Shown in pieces: positions 1-8,838 of a stretch of 64,000 nucleotides of DNA; position 1 is the stretch's first letter; each line of letters starts with the position of its first letter. The position numbers and the translations under genes were made by a program. The DNA is from Synechococcus lacustris (GTDB taxonomy: Bacteria; Cyanobacteriota; Cyanobacteriia; PCC-6307; Cyanobiaceae). Location of the stretch: the NCBI GenBank assembly GCA_903943975.1, contig CAJAQB010000006.1, positions 56,845 through 120,844 of the forward strand, in the 5' to 3' direction. Below the pieces are notes generated by a model. That model saw only the letters and a program-made list of their open reading frames with translations. It was not told the DNA's origin and did no database searches.

Positions 1-39
1 TGCCCTTCGGGGTCCTTCGCTCTTTCCGATCTACCGACC

Positions 40-978
40 GTGCTGCAGTTTCAAATAGACCGCGTCGATTATCAGATCGGCGAAGACCGTTCCCAGACCG
101 GGGTATTCGTGATTGGTCCGCTTGATCGCGGCCAAGCCACCACCCTGGGCAATGCCCTGCGGCGGGTGCTGATGAGCGGCCTTGAGGGCACAGCGGTCAC
201 CGCCGTGCGCATCTCCGGGGTGAACCACGAATACGCCACCGTTCCTGGCGTTCGCGAGGATGTGCTCGACATCCTGCTCAACTGCAAGGAACTGATTCTT
301 AACAGCCGCAGCCGCGACACCGAGATCGGCCGCTTAGTGGTGAATGGTCCCGCCGAGGTGAAGGCCTCAGACCTGCAGTTCTCCTCCCAGGTGTCTGTGG
401 TGGATAGCCAACGGCCGATCGCCACCGTGGCCGACGGCCACTCGCTCGAACTTGAAGTGCATGTGGAGCGGGGCGTGGGCTACCGCCCCGTCGAACGGGG
501 TAGCGAAGATCTCGCCGCCCTCGACATGCTGCAGATCGATGCGGTGTTCATGCCCGTGCGTCGCGTCAATTACACGGTGGATGAAACCGCTGTGGGGGAA
601 GGGGGCTCCGCCCGGGAACGGCTGCGCCTGGAGATCCATACCAATGGATCGATGACCCCCGATGACGCCATGGCCCAGGCGGCCAACCAGCTCATCACCC
701 TGTTCCAACCCCTAGCCACCCTTTCGATGGTGGAGGAGCCCGGCCTCGAACCAGAACCCTCCGCCGAGAGCCAAATCCCCCTGGAAGAACTGAATCTTTC
801 AGTTCGTGCCTATAACTGCCTCAAGCGGGCCCAGGTCAATTCCGTTTCCGACCTGATGGGCTTCAGCTATGAAGACCTGCTAGAGATCAAGAACTTCGGC
901 TCTAAGTCGGCCGATGAAGTGATTGAAGCGCTTGAGCGGATCGGCATCTCCCTGCCCCAAAGCAGAACCACTGCTTGA
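40..978 (+). CDS. rpoA: DNA-directed RNA polymerase subunit alpha
   Basis: Alpha subunit that dimerises to start RNA polymerase assembly and whose C-terminal domain touches promoter DNA and activators. The 312-residue length and two-domain layout fit the family: an N-terminal dimerisation domain (about 1-225, with [12 protein letters not shown] and the [13 protein letters not shown] stretch) and a C-terminal domain (about 245-305) ending in a helix-hairpin-helix-like [10 protein letters not shown] segment. Translation starts at GTG; the MLQFQID N-terminus is the standard cyanobacterial one. It is the first visible gene of a ribosomal-protein operon whose upstream part lies outside the window. 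Confidence 0.98.
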   Translation: MLQFQIDRVDYQIGEDRSQTGVFVIGPLDRGQATTLGNALRRVLMSGLEGTAVTAVRISGVNHEYATVPGVREDVLDILLNCKELILNSRSRDTEIGRLVVNGPAEVKASDLQFSSQVSVVDSQRPIATVADGHSLELEVHVERGVGYRPVERGSEDLAALDMLQIDAVFMPVRRVNYTVDETAVGEGGSARERLRLEIHTNGSMTPDDAMAQAANQLITLFQPLATLSMVEEPGLEPEPSAESQIPLEELNLSVRAYNCLKRAQVNSVSDLMGFSYEDLLEIKNFGSKSADEVIEALERIGISLPQSRTTA

Positions 979-1044
979 TCAGCTCTAACGCTTGATCGGC
1001 CCAAACGACTGATCGGCCCTTAACAACAGATTCTTCTTAGACCC

Positions 1045-1395
1045 ATGCGCCACCAGTGCCGAGTCCCCATGTTGGGACGCCCCGCCGACCAACGCAAGGC
1101 GTTGCTCCGTGGTCTGACCACTCAGCTGATTCGCGAAGGCCGGGTTACCACCACCAAGGCCCGGGCCAAGGCCCTGCGCAATGAAGCGGAGCGGATGATC
1201 ACCCTCGCCAAGGAGGGCACCCTGGCCGCCCGTCGCCGCGCCATGGGCTACATCTACGACAAGCAGCTGGTGCATGCCCTGTTTGACAAGGCAGTTGATC
1301 GCTACAGCGACCGCAACGGCGGTTACACCCGGATCATCCGCACCGTGCCCCGCCGCGGTGACAGTGCCGAGATGGCAATCATCGAGCTGGTTTGA
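1045..1395 (+). CDS. rplQ: Large ribosomal subunit protein L17
   Basis: Structural protein of the 50S subunit near the exit tunnel. The 116 residues begin [20 protein letters not shown], the conserved L17 start, and end in the [19 protein letters not shown] core motif, so the protein is full length. It follows rpoA by 66 bp, as in most bacteria, and its stop overlaps the TTG start of truA by 4 bp (TTGA), which suggests translational coupling. Confidence 0.98.
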   Translation: MRHQCRVPMLGRPADQRKALLRGLTTQLIREGRVTTTKARAKALRNEAERMITLAKEGTLAARRRAMGYIYDKQLVHALFDKAVDRYSDRNGGYTRIIRTVPRRGDSAEMAIIELV

Positions 1396-2258
1396 GTCCA
1401 GTTTCAGCTCCCCAACGCATTGCCCTCTGTCTGCAATACGACGGAGGGCATTTTTGTGGCTGGCAGCGCCAACGGGGCCAAGTAAGCGTTCAGGAGACCC
1501 TTGACCAGGCGATCGGGGCCCTTGATCCGCTCCCCAAACACCTAGCCCAAGAGTTGGGGCGATCCCGCAGCTTTGCGGCGGGGCGCACCGATGCTGGCGT
1601 CCATGCCGCCGCCCAGGTGCTGCATTTCGATGCCTATGGGCCGATACCGGCGGAACGCTGGGCCGCAGCCCTGAACGGCCGGCTGCCGGCCAGCATCCGG
1701 GTGCGGGCCTCCGTTGCCGCCCCAGCGGGTTGGCACGCCTGCTTTTCCGCCAACTACCGGCGCTACCGCTACACCATCTACAACGGTCGCCGCCCCAACC
1801 TCTTCCTCAGCCCCTACAGCTGGCATCGCTACAGCTGCCGCCTCGGGGAGGAGCCCATGGCCCTGGCCCTGGAAGGGCTGCTGGGGCTCCATGATTTTTC
1901 CGCCTTCCAGCGGGCCGGCAGCAGCCGCCCCCACGGCCGCACCACCGTGCAGGAGGTGGGCCTCTGGCGGGAGGGGGACCTGATCAGCCTGGAGATCCAG
2001 GCCAGCGGCTTCCTCTACGGCATGGTGCGGCTGCTGGTGGGCCAACTGGTGGCCATCGGCGAGGGCCGGCTCAGCCCCGCGGATTTTGAGCGCCGTTGGC
2101 GGCAACAACGGCGAGATGAGGTGAAGGAATCCGCCCCTCCCCAGGGGCTCTGCCTGCTGCGGGTGGGCTACCCAGAAAGCCTGTTCCCAGAGGGTGCGTG
2201 GTATGATTGCCAACCGCGGTATCGGCTGGAGATTTCCGATCCGCCGCCCGAGATCTAA
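1392..2258 (+). CDS. truA: tRNA pseudouridine(38-40) synthase TruA
   Basis: Converts uridines 38-40 of the tRNA anticodon arm to pseudouridine. The catalytic aspartate is seen at about residue 67 in GRTDAGVHA, and a later [11 protein letters not shown] motif matches the C-terminal half of the family. The start is a TTG that overlaps the rplQ stop; there is no better ATG without losing the conserved [14 protein letters not shown] strand. The rplQ-truA-rplM order is common in cyanobacteria. Length (288 aa) is normal. Confidence 0.96.
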   Translation: MSPVSAPQRIALCLQYDGGHFCGWQRQRGQVSVQETLDQAIGALDPLPKHLAQELGRSRSFAAGRTDAGVHAAAQVLHFDAYGPIPAERWAAALNGRLPASIRVRASVAAPAGWHACFSANYRRYRYTIYNGRRPNLFLSPYSWHRYSCRLGEEPMALALEGLLGLHDFSAFQRAGSSRPHGRTTVQEVGLWREGDLISLEIQASGFLYGMVRLLVGQLVAIGEGRLSPADFERRWRQQRRDEVKESAPPQGLCLLRVGYPESLFPEGAWYDCQPRYRLEISDPPPEI

Positions 2259-2408
2259 CCGGGCCCAGACCAACGGACGTTCGTTGAACTACGTTCGGTT
2301 ATGGCCCAGCGATCTTGGGATCCAGCTCTGGATTCCAGCTCCAGCCCCTGTCCAAGTTCCCACCCCTGTGGTGGGACACGCCCCGAGTGATTCCGGCCTG
2401 CCGGCGCG

Positions 2409-2861
2409 ATGAACAAAACAGTCGTCCCATCTATTGCAACCCTCGAACGCCACTGGTATGTGGTGGACGCGGAAAATCAGTGTCTCGGTCGCCTTGCCAG
2501 TGAAGTGGCCCAGGTGCTGAGGGGCAAGAACAAGCCCACCTTCACCCCCCACCTTGACGCCGGTGACTTCGTCATCGTGATCAACGCCGACAAGGTGAAG
2601 GTCACAGGCAACAAGGCCCACGACAAGGTCTACCGCCGCCATTCCGGCCGCCCTGGGGGCATGAAGGTGGAAACCTTCGCCGCCCTTCAGGCCCGGATCC
2701 CTGAACGGATCATCGAAAAGGCGATCAAAGGGATGTTGCCCCACAACTCCCTTGGCCGTCAGCTGTTCCGCAAGCTCCACGTTTACAAGGGTGGGGAACA
2801 TCCCCATGGCGCCCAGCAGCCCCAGCCCTTACAGCTCAACCCCGCAGCCACTGTCAAATGA
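2409..2861 (+). CDS. rplM: Large ribosomal subunit protein L13
   Basis: Early-assembling 50S protein. The 150 residues carry the typical [19 protein letters not shown] start region, [23 protein letters not shown] centre and [11 protein letters not shown] segment. A 150-bp spacer separates it from truA and holds an imperfect inverted repeat (GGATCCAG/CTGGATTCC, near 2318-2336) that could be a leader element or promoter region; this is only a possibility. The stop overlaps the rpsI start by 4 bp (ATGA). Confidence 0.98.
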   Translation: MNKTVVPSIATLERHWYVVDAENQCLGRLASEVAQVLRGKNKPTFTPHLDAGDFVIVINADKVKVTGNKAHDKVYRRHSGRPGGMKVETFAALQARIPERIIEKAIKGMLPHNSLGRQLFRKLHVYKGGEHPHGAQQPQPLQLNPAATVK

Positions 2862-3268
2862 CCATCAGCAGCAGCAAGCGCGTTGTGTACTGGGGCACCG
2901 GCCGTCGTAAAACGGCTGTCGCCCGGGTGCGGGTAGTGCCCGGCAGTGGTGCGATCACGATCAACGGTCGTCCTGGCGATAACTACCTCAACTACAACCC
3001 CAGCTACCTGAGCGCCGTCAAGGCGCCCCTGGAAACCCTGGGGCTGGGCAAGGAGTACGACCTCCTGGTCAATGTGCGCGGCGGTGGCCTCACCGGCCAG
3101 GCCGATGCCATCAAGCAAGGGGCGGCCCGCGCCCTCTGCGACCTTTCCCCAGATAACCGCAAACCGCTCAAGAGCGAAGGTCACCTCAGCCGTGACCCCC
3201 GCGCCAAGGAGCGTCGCAAGTACGGCCTGAAGAAGGCACGCAAAGCTCCCCAGTTCTCCAAGCGCTGA
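2858..3268 (+). CDS. rpsI: Small ribosomal subunit protein S9
   Basis: 30S head protein whose C-terminal tail reaches the P-site tRNA. Full length at 136 aa, with [15 protein letters not shown] near the start, [14 protein letters not shown] in the middle and the basic tail ending in KAPQFSKR, whose terminal lysine-arginine contacts tRNA in the family. Its ATG overlaps the rplM stop, the usual L13-S9 pair. Confidence 0.98.
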   Translation: MTISSSKRVVYWGTGRRKTAVARVRVVPGSGAITINGRPGDNYLNYNPSYLSAVKAPLETLGLGKEYDLLVNVRGGGLTGQADAIKQGAARALCDLSPDNRKPLKSEGHLSRDPRAKERRKYGLKKARKAPQFSKR

Positions 3269-3276
3269 TCCCTCCC

Positions 3277-3525
3277 ATGGCCAAGCCCGAAATCCATCCC
3301 ACCTGGTATCCCGATGCCAAGGTGATCTGCAACGGAGAAGTGGTGATGACCACCGGCTCCACCCAGCCCGAACTGCACGTGGACGTGTGGAGCGGCAACC
3401 ACCCCTTCTATACCGGCACCCAGAAGATTCTGGATACCGAGGGTCGGGTGGACCGTTTCATGCGCAAGTACGGCATGGCCGGTGCCAGCACCGATGCGGC
3501 CACCGCCACCACCGTAAAAGGCTGA
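3277..3525 (+). CDS. rpmE: Large ribosomal subunit protein L31
   Basis: 50S protein that bridges to the 30S head. At 82 aa it is the cyanobacterial L31 form: IHPTWYPDAKVICNGEVV replaces the zinc-binding cysteine set with a single visible cysteine, so it looks like a low-cysteine (zinc-independent) type. It lies 8 bp after rpsI and is followed by a strong terminator at 3551-3582. Confidence 0.96.
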   Translation: MAKPEIHPTWYPDAKVICNGEVVMTTGSTQPELHVDVWSGNHPFYTGTQKILDTEGRVDRFMRKYGMAGASTDAATATTVKG

Positions 3526-3550
3526 TCCTTTTTGTCTGCATCGTTCCAGG

Positions 3551-3582
3551 CCGGATGCTCCCCTGGGGGCATCCGGTTTTTT
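3551..3582 (+). terminator. Intrinsic terminator after rpmE
   Basis: A GC-rich hairpin with arms CCGGATGC and GCATCCGG, extended inward by C/G pairs, is followed directly by TTTTTT. It sits 25 bp after the L31 stop and probably ends the rpoA-rpmE transcript, leaving prfA, 36 bp further on, to another promoter or to read-through. Confidence 0.85.
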
Positions 3583-3618
3583 GCTGGGGCCCCATTCCCC
3601 TGGCCTCCCCTCTGATCC

Positions 3619-4710
3619 GTGGATAGCTCCTTCGTTACCGAACGGCTTGAGGCCACCTGCCGCACCTTTGAGGCCCTCGACCGTCAACTGGCGGACCCCA
3701 GCGTGGCGGCCGATCCGGATCAGCTGCTAACCCTGGCCCGGGAGCGCTCCCGGCTCGAACCGTTGGTGCTGGATTACCGCCAGCTGCAAAACCTCAACCA
3801 CCAAACCCTGCAGGCCCGCGAACTGCTCAGGGAACACCGCCATGACAAAGAGCTGGAGGAGCTGGCCCAGGAGGAACTGGCCAGCCTCGAAAGCCAACGG
3901 CTGGTGCTGGAAGAACGGCTGCGCCTGGCCCTGCTGCCCCGCGACCCCCGCGATGAACGCAGTGTGATGCTGGAAATCCGGGCCGGCGCCGGCGGTGACG
4001 AGGCCTCGCTCTGGGCCGGTGACCTGGCCCGCATGTATGAGCGCTATGCCCAAACCATGGGCTGGCAGGTGCAGCCGGTGAGTGCCTCGGAGGCGGAACT
4101 GGGGGGTTTCAAGGAACTAATCCTGGCCATCCGCGGCGACAGTGTTTTCAGCCAGCTCAAATACGAGGCGGGGGTGCACCGGGTGCAACGGGTGCCCGCC
4201 ACCGAATCCCAGGGGCGGGTGCATACCTCCACCGCCACGGTGGCGGTGATGCCAGAGGCCGACCCGGTGGATGTGCAGATTGATCCCAAGGACCTAGACA
4301 TCAGCACGGCCCGCTCCGGCGGCGCCGGCGGCCAGAACGTCAACAAGGTGGAAACCGCCGTGGATTTGATGCACAAACCCACCGGCATACGCGTGTTCTG
4401 CACCCAGGAACGCTCCCAGATGCAAAACCGCGAACGGGCCATGGAAATCCTGCGGGCCAAGCTGCTGGCCCTGCAGCAGGCCGAGGCCGATGCCGCCGAA
4501 AGCTCCGCCCGCAGGGCCCAGGTGGGCAGTGGCGATCGCAGCGAAAAAATCCGCACCTACAACTACAAAGACAACCGCACCACCGACCATCGCCTAGGTC
4601 GCAACTTCCCCCTGGAAACGGTGCTTGATGGCCAACTCAAGGATCTGATCGATGCCTGCGTCCATGCAGACCAGCAGCAACAGCTCGAACAGCTGGCCCA
4701 AACGAGCTAA
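3619..4710 (+). CDS. prfA: Peptide chain release factor 1
   Basis: Recognises UAA and UAG stop codons and triggers peptide release. The GGQ catalytic motif is present in [14 protein letters not shown], and the codon-reading PxT motif is PAT in [14 protein letters not shown]. Length (363 aa) is typical. It starts at GTG just after the rpmE terminator. The 3' end faces the convergent HNH gene with only 10 bp between stops. Confidence 0.97.
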   Translation: MDSSFVTERLEATCRTFEALDRQLADPSVAADPDQLLTLARERSRLEPLVLDYRQLQNLNHQTLQARELLREHRHDKELEELAQEELASLESQRLVLEERLRLALLPRDPRDERSVMLEIRAGAGGDEASLWAGDLARMYERYAQTMGWQVQPVSASEAELGGFKELILAIRGDSVFSQLKYEAGVHRVQRVPATESQGRVHTSTATVAVMPEADPVDVQIDPKDLDISTARSGGAGGQNVNKVETAVDLMHKPTGIRVFCTQERSQMQNRERAMEILRAKLLALQQAEADAAESSARRAQVGSGDRSEKIRTYNYKDNRTTDHRLGRNFPLETVLDGQLKDLIDACVHADQQQQLEQLAQTS

Positions 4711-4720
4711 GAAAATCCGC

Positions 4721-5218
4721 TCAGGCGCCAATCACGTATTTGCGCCATTCCGCATAGCGGCCGTTGCGAATCTGACGGGTGGCCTCGAAATAAAGGGTGC
4801 TGGCTGGGCGCCGCGGCACCGAAGCCATCGGCATTTCCGCCTCCTTGGGGGTGCGGTTGCCCTTGCGCACATTGCAGCGGATGCAGGCGGTGATCACGTT
4901 TTCCCAGGTGTCCTGGCCGCCCCGGCTGCGGGGGATCACGTGGTCAATGGACAGTTGTTCCCCCTTGTAAGCGCAGTACTGGCAGGTGTGGCGGTCCCGC
5001 TGGAAGACATTGCGACGGGTGAGCGGCAGTTCCTTAAAGGGCACCCGCACAAACTGACGCAGCCGAATCACCGTGGGCAGGAAGAAATCCGCACGCAAAG
5101 CGTGGTCCTCATGTTCAAGGCCTTCGGCCTTACCCTTGAGGACCATCACAGCAGCCCGTCGCCAACTGGTGATATTCAGCGGCTCATAGGACGCATTCAG
5201 GACAAGAACGTGACCCAT
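4721..5218 (-). CDS. HNH endonuclease family protein
   Basis: Conserved cyanobacterial HNH nuclease of about 165 aa with unknown cellular substrate. The visible zinc/HNH signature is HTCQYC, SIDHVIPRSRGG, then CIRCNVRKG, with the DH pair and downstream asparagine (TWENVITAC) in place. I chose the ATG at 5218 giving MGHVLVLNASYEPLN, the conserved start; the open frame continues upstream to 5425 but would overlap alr and has no family-like sequence. It is convergent to prfA and divergent from alr (49 bp between starts). It may act in repair or as a housekeeping nuclease; the family function is not established. Confidence 0.88.
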   Translation of the reverse strand: MGHVLVLNASYEPLNITSWRRAAVMVLKGKAEGLEHEDHALRADFFLPTVIRLRQFVRVPFKELPLTRRNVFQRDRHTCQYCAYKGEQLSIDHVIPRSRGGQDTWENVITACIRCNVRKGNRTPKEAEMPMASVPRRPASTLYFEATRQIRNGRYAEWRKYVIGA

Positions 5219-5267
5219 GCCAGCCCAGCTGGATGACGGCATGCTAACGAAATCCCAGGCACCGTGA

Positions 5268-6446
5268 ATGTCGTACCAGATGCATGGGCGCGCCCCTGGG
5301 GAGGAACTGCTGGTGGGGCCCCAACAACGGGCCTGGGTGGAGATCAACCGCGAGGCGATCAGCCACAACACCGCCTGCCTCAAACGGTCCCTGGCGCCAG
5401 CCTGTGCCCTGATGGCCGTGGTCAAAGCCGATGGCTATGGCCATGGGGCCGTAACCGTGGCAGAGGCCGCCCTGGCCGGCGGTGCCAGCAGCTTTGGGGT
5501 GGCCACCCTGGCCGAGGGGATTGAACTGCGCCAAGCCGGGCTCACGGCCCCGATCCTGGTGCTGGGCAACCTGCAACAGCCCGAAGAATTTCGCTGCTGT
5601 TTGCACTGGCGCCTGATGCCCACCCTCAGCGGCCTGGGCCAGGGCTTGATCTGCAGCCAGGTGGGGGCCGCCGGCGGCAGGCCCCTGGAGGCCCACCTCA
5701 AGCTCGACACCGGCATGGCCCGCCTAGGGGTGGCCTGGGAGCAAGGCCCCCAGCTGCTGGAAGCCCTCAGCGCCCTGGAGGGCCTGCAGGTGCAGGGGGT
5801 TTATTCCCATTTAGCCGATGCCGATCAGCTAGAGGGGTCCCTAACCCGCCAGCAGCAGCAACGCTTCGAGGGGGTGCTGCAGCGGCTCCAAGACCTAGAT
5901 CTGCAGCCCGGCCTGCGGCACCTGGCCAATTCAGCCGGCACCCTTAGTGATCGCTCCCTCCACTACGACCTGGTGCGGGTGGGGCTAGCCCTCTATGGCC
6001 ACGCCCCTGCCCCCCACCTGGCCCAAAGCCTGCCGCTGCGGCCCGCCATGGCGGTGCGGGCCCGGGTCACCCTGCTGCGGGATGTGCCCGCCGGGGTGGG
6101 GGTGAGCTATGGCCACCGCCATGTGACCAGCCGCCCCAGCCGCCTGGCGGTGCTGGGGATTGGCTACGCCGATGGGGTATCCCGCCAGCTATCGGGCCGC
6201 CTGGAGGTGCTAGCCCAGGGCCAACGCCTGCCCCAGGTGGGCAGCATCACCATGGATCAATTGGTGGTGGATGCCACGGCCCTGCCCGAGCTGGAGGTGG
6301 GCAGTGTGGTGACCCTGCTGGGGGAAAGCGAAGGGGACCAGATCGGCCCCGAAGCCTGGGGCGAGATTTGCGGCAGCATCCCCTGGGAGGTGCTGTGCGG
6401 CTTTAAGCACCGCCTGCCCAGGCTGCCAAGCCGGAGGGGGCACTGA
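5268..6446 (+). CDS. alr: Alanine racemase
   Basis: PLP enzyme that makes D-alanine for peptidoglycan. The PLP lysine is K53 in VVKADGYGHGA, and the second catalytic residue is expected in the GVSYGHRHV segment. GIGYADGVSR and SITMDQLVVD are further family motifs. Length 392 aa. The ATG at 5268 is used here; an in-frame ATG at 5280 is also possible. It is transcribed away from the HNH gene and is followed 18 bp later by tRNA-Ser. Confidence 0.96.
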   Translation: MSYQMHGRAPGEELLVGPQQRAWVEINREAISHNTACLKRSLAPACALMAVVKADGYGHGAVTVAEAALAGGASSFGVATLAEGIELRQAGLTAPILVLGNLQQPEEFRCCLHWRLMPTLSGLGQGLICSQVGAAGGRPLEAHLKLDTGMARLGVAWEQGPQLLEALSALEGLQVQGVYSHLADADQLEGSLTRQQQQRFEGVLQRLQDLDLQPGLRHLANSAGTLSDRSLHYDLVRVGLALYGHAPAPHLAQSLPLRPAMAVRARVTLLRDVPAGVGVSYGHRHVTSRPSRLAVLGIGYADGVSRQLSGRLEVLAQGQRLPQVGSITMDQLVVDATALPELEVGSVVTLLGESEGDQIGPEAWGEICGSIPWEVLCGFKHRLPRLPSRRGH

Positions 6447-6464
6447 TAAGCTTTCCAGGCTGCT

Positions 6465-6553
6465 GGAGAGGTGGCTGAGCGGTTGAAAGCGGCTCCCTGC
6501 TAAGGAGTTACAGGAGGCAACTTCTGTCGAGGGTTCGAATCCCTCCCTCTCCG
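6465..6553 (+). tRNA. tRNA-Ser (anticodon GCT)
   Basis: An 89-nt class II tRNA. The acceptor arms GGAGAGG and CCTCTCC pair perfectly, the anticodon stem CTCC/GGAG holds loop CTGCTAA with anticodon GCT, a long variable arm is present, and the T arm is GAGGG-TTCGAAT-CCCTC. No CCA is encoded. It marks the border between housekeeping genes and the accessory stretch that follows. Confidence 0.97.
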
Positions 6554-6560
6554 TTCTTAA

Positions 6561-6596
6561 GCAGTTCCTGGATGGGGTTTCCCGTCCTAGAACTGC
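6561..6596 (+). terminator. Hairpin just after tRNA-Ser (possible terminator)
   Basis: Arms GCAGTTC and GAACTGC, with further inner GGA/TCC and GGG/CCC pairing around a TTT loop. There is no T-tract after it, so it may be a weak terminator or tRNA 3'-processing structure. Confidence 0.45.
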
Positions 6597-6913
6597 CCAA
6601 AACCCTTCAAAACGTAGACCACAACTGGGAAATGGGTCCCAGGGATTCGTTTTGCGTAGATAAAAACAGCATCAGGCGCCAAGAGCTCACGCCCCCGCCA
6701 CAGGTGCCCCCCTGGCAGATCAGACCCTGGTGAATCGGGCAGGTCGTGGGGACAGGAGCAAACCCACGGCACCGTTGCAAAACTTCATGGAGTGTTCAGG
6801 GTCATCGAGCTGGTCCTGGGGTATCAGGGGAGTGGCACTACTTGCCCACTGATTTCCACGGCTAGCAAACCACTGAGTCTTGCTCCTGCCGATGCCAGTA
6901 CCAACCAAATATT
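6597..6913. other. Gene-free stretch between tRNA-Ser and the IS remnant
   Basis: About 320 bp with no supportable gene. Short open frames on the minus strand (up to about 60 codons) overlap each other and resemble nothing I recognise. It may be old, decayed coding DNA from the same accessory insertion. Confidence 0.5.
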
Positions 6914-7834
6914 GGGCCCCTCGAAAAATTAGACTTTAACAGAATAAAAGTGCACAATAAAAGACACAGGGCTTCACCAAAATGCATGATTTTCACGTGC
7001 AAATCAGCCTGTTTGGGCTACTACCAGCAGGGCCGTAAGACTTTAATCAAGCAGGAATGCTCTGCTGTTGTTCCTTGTGGATAAACCGGAGGAAGTTGAA
7101 AGCGAGGTTGCGCAGTCGCCACGAGGCCGTTATCCGATTGATCCCAATCAACCTAGTATATTTCCCCTTCATTGTCATTACCAACTGACCAAAAACATGG
7201 TCAACTCGTGCACGGGTCATTGATCTCACAAGAAACGCTCTGCATATAAGCCCTGCAAATGCTGAATCTCCCCAGAGAGGATTAGAGTCGTTGGTTGGAT
7301 CAAGCAGAGCTGGGAGCATCTGACTATCTTGGACACTCGCAGACGTAACGATGTACCTCCTGATGAAGCCATGCTCAACATCTACACTGATACTGTTTTT
7401 GTAGCCGTAGTGATTGATGCCGCTCTTCTTAGTCCACCTAGCATCAGTATCCTTCTGCTGCAACCGTTTTGGCTGTTCCAACCACTCTTCTGGGATACCC
7501 CCCTCTTTGATGGTCTCGTTCTCCTTCCGTGTGCTGCGTTGTTATTGCTTCGCAGAAGCCTAGCGGCTATGGAACTGGCACCAGAGTTGCATCAATAATC
7601 CGACCTCCGCGCGCTTCGTAGCCCTGGGCGCGTAGATGTTGATCGAACAGTTCAAACAACTCTTCGATCTGAGCAGAAAGCAGAACAAGTACTGGCTTTT
7701 TATCCTGAAGCTTTTGGATGCGTTGCTCTTTGCCCCAGAATCCTCGCTGGCCCATGAGTACTCATGATTTAACTTCGATAATTATATCTAATCTGACCCG
7801 AAATGGCTATGGATTCAGATTTTTTGAGGCGCTC
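6914..7834. mobile_element. Decayed IS5-family insertion element
   Basis: About 0.92 kb that holds a broken IS5-type transposase gene on the minus strand. Candidate terminal inverted repeats are 6914-6933 and 7815-7834, with 15 of 20 positions matching (core GCCTC.AAAAAT). Full-length members of this transposase type need well over 1 kb, so the element is shortened by internal deletion. I see no clear target-site duplication (TATT on the left, TTTA on the right). The surrounding sequence is visibly AT-richer than the rest of the window. Confidence 0.6.
7047..7755 (-). pseudogene. IS5-family transposase, degraded
   Basis: Two out-of-frame pieces of one transposase. Piece one (7567-7755) reads MGQRGFWGKEQRIQKL then jumps to QIEELFELFDQHLRAQGYEA and IIDATLVPVP, so about 80 residues normally between these are missing. 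A TAG then follows, with roughly 19 extra bases and an in-frame TAA before the next recognisable codons. Piece two (7047-7481) reads DTDARWTKKSGINHYGYKN, HGFIRRYIVTSASVQDSQML and WGDSAFAGL, then jumps to RARVDHVFGQ, losing the segment that should carry the catalytic glutamate of the DDE triad. It cannot encode an active transposase. The family assignment rests on remembered motif order. Confidence 0.85.
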
Positions 7835-8098
7835 TTTATCCTTAGAGCCAAGCAGATGATAGTCTTGGCTCAGTAACAAGCGGGGCATGCATCTTGTGAA
7901 ATTCAGAATTAATACTCAACAACCTCCAGTAAATCACCAATACCCACCTCCAGCACGGTCAGGATCTTCCCGGCAGGATCAAATGGCCATGAGGACGCCG
8001 CCTGGCTAATAACAAGATCCAACGGGATCCCATGAGAAGATCGTTGGCACAGTTCACCCTCGGCGTGGCGCTACCGATACTGAAGAAGATGACACCCG
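7835..8098. other. Gene-free stretch with a possible gene tail
   Basis: No complete gene seen. On the minus strand near 7910-7980 a frame reads DPAGKILTVLEVGIGDLLEVVEY and then a stop, which looks like the real C-terminus of a lost protein, but no start or upstream body remains. I cannot name the family. Confidence 0.3.
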
Positions 8099-8425
8099 AT
8101 GCCAAGTTTGCCACCACTGCCCGGCCTGCTCTCGGAGCAACTGGATCCGCTTCGCTTGCTCTGCCAGCGCTATGGCGTGCAACGGCTAGACGTGTTTGGA
8201 TCCGCCGCCAGAGGCCTCTTTGACCCCACGAGTAGCGATCTGGATTTCATTGTTCAGATGCAGGGGGAACGCGAACCAGGCTACGCCCGCCGTTTCTGCC
8301 GGTTTGCCGAGGAACTGGAAGCCCTATACCAGAGACCGGTAGATCTATTAACCGAAAGGATGATTCGCAATCCCTTTTTTAAGGCCGAGGTGCAGCGCAG
8401 TCGCAGGCCGTTGCTGGAGATTTGA
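8099..8425 (+). CDS. MNT-domain nucleotidyltransferase antitoxin (MntA-like)
   Basis: Minimal nucleotidyltransferase of the HEPN/MNT toxin-antitoxin type; characterised relatives neutralise the HEPN toxin by AMPylating a tyrosine next to its active site. The 108-residue protein has GSAARG followed by SSDLDF, i.e. GS-X11-DXD, one residue longer than the usual GS-X10-DXD, and a C-terminal PVDLLTERMIRNPFF that resembles family members. Start ATG 8099 is the only good one. The matching HEPN toxin frame follows at once but is broken, so this is probably an orphan antitoxin. Confidence 0.8.
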   Translation: MPSLPPLPGLLSEQLDPLRLLCQRYGVQRLDVFGSAARGLFDPTSSDLDFIVQMQGEREPGYARRFCRFAEELEALYQRPVDLLTERMIRNPFFKAEVQRSRRPLLEI

Positions 8426-8426
8426 C

Positions 8427-8776
8427 AAGACACCTCAACTCTGTAAGCGCCTGCAGGATGCTCTTGATGCCATCACAGCAATTCAGGGATTCCTGACCAA
8501 TCAATCCCTGGATCAATTCCTTGAAAACAGCATGATGCAAGCCGCAGTGGAGCGCAAGTTTGAAATCATTGGCGAAGCGCTGAAAAAGCCCAAGAGCTCG
8601 ACACCGCCATTCAGGATGTGATCCCTGAGCTACGGCAGATTATTGCTACGCGCAACCGTCTTGTTCATGTCTACGACGACGTCGACCATCTCATCCTCTG
8701 GGATGTTGTCCATTCCGAGTTGCCTGATTTAAAGGCAACGCTTGGTCAGGTGCTTAAGGAGATGCCAGATGCATGA
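8427..8776 (+). pseudogene. HEPN-domain toxin (HepT-like), frameshifted
   Basis: Downstream partner of the MNT antitoxin. Frame one (8427-8588) encodes TPQLCKRLQDALDAITAIQGF and KFEIIGEALKK with no ATG, GTG or TTG at the expected start. At the AAAAAG run (8583-8588) one base seems lost; reading resumes in another frame as AQELDTAIQDVIPELRQIIATRN through RLVHVYDDVDH to a stop at 8776. The HEPN active-site motif RX4HXY (RNRLVHVY) is intact but separated from the N-terminal half. So the toxin is inactive unless frameshifting or a sequencing error is involved. Confidence 0.8.
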
Positions 8777-8838
8777 CCAGGATGACTTCGTCTGCCTTGA
8801 TCGCCGCTGGGCGCCTTCAATCCGCCCCTCCCCTCAAT

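Noticed and set aside
6465..8838. Possible att repeat of the tRNA-Ser 3' end marking a genomic island
   Set aside because: I looked for a second copy of the T-arm/acceptor sequence downstream and saw none by eye, so no integrase-type island is claimed.
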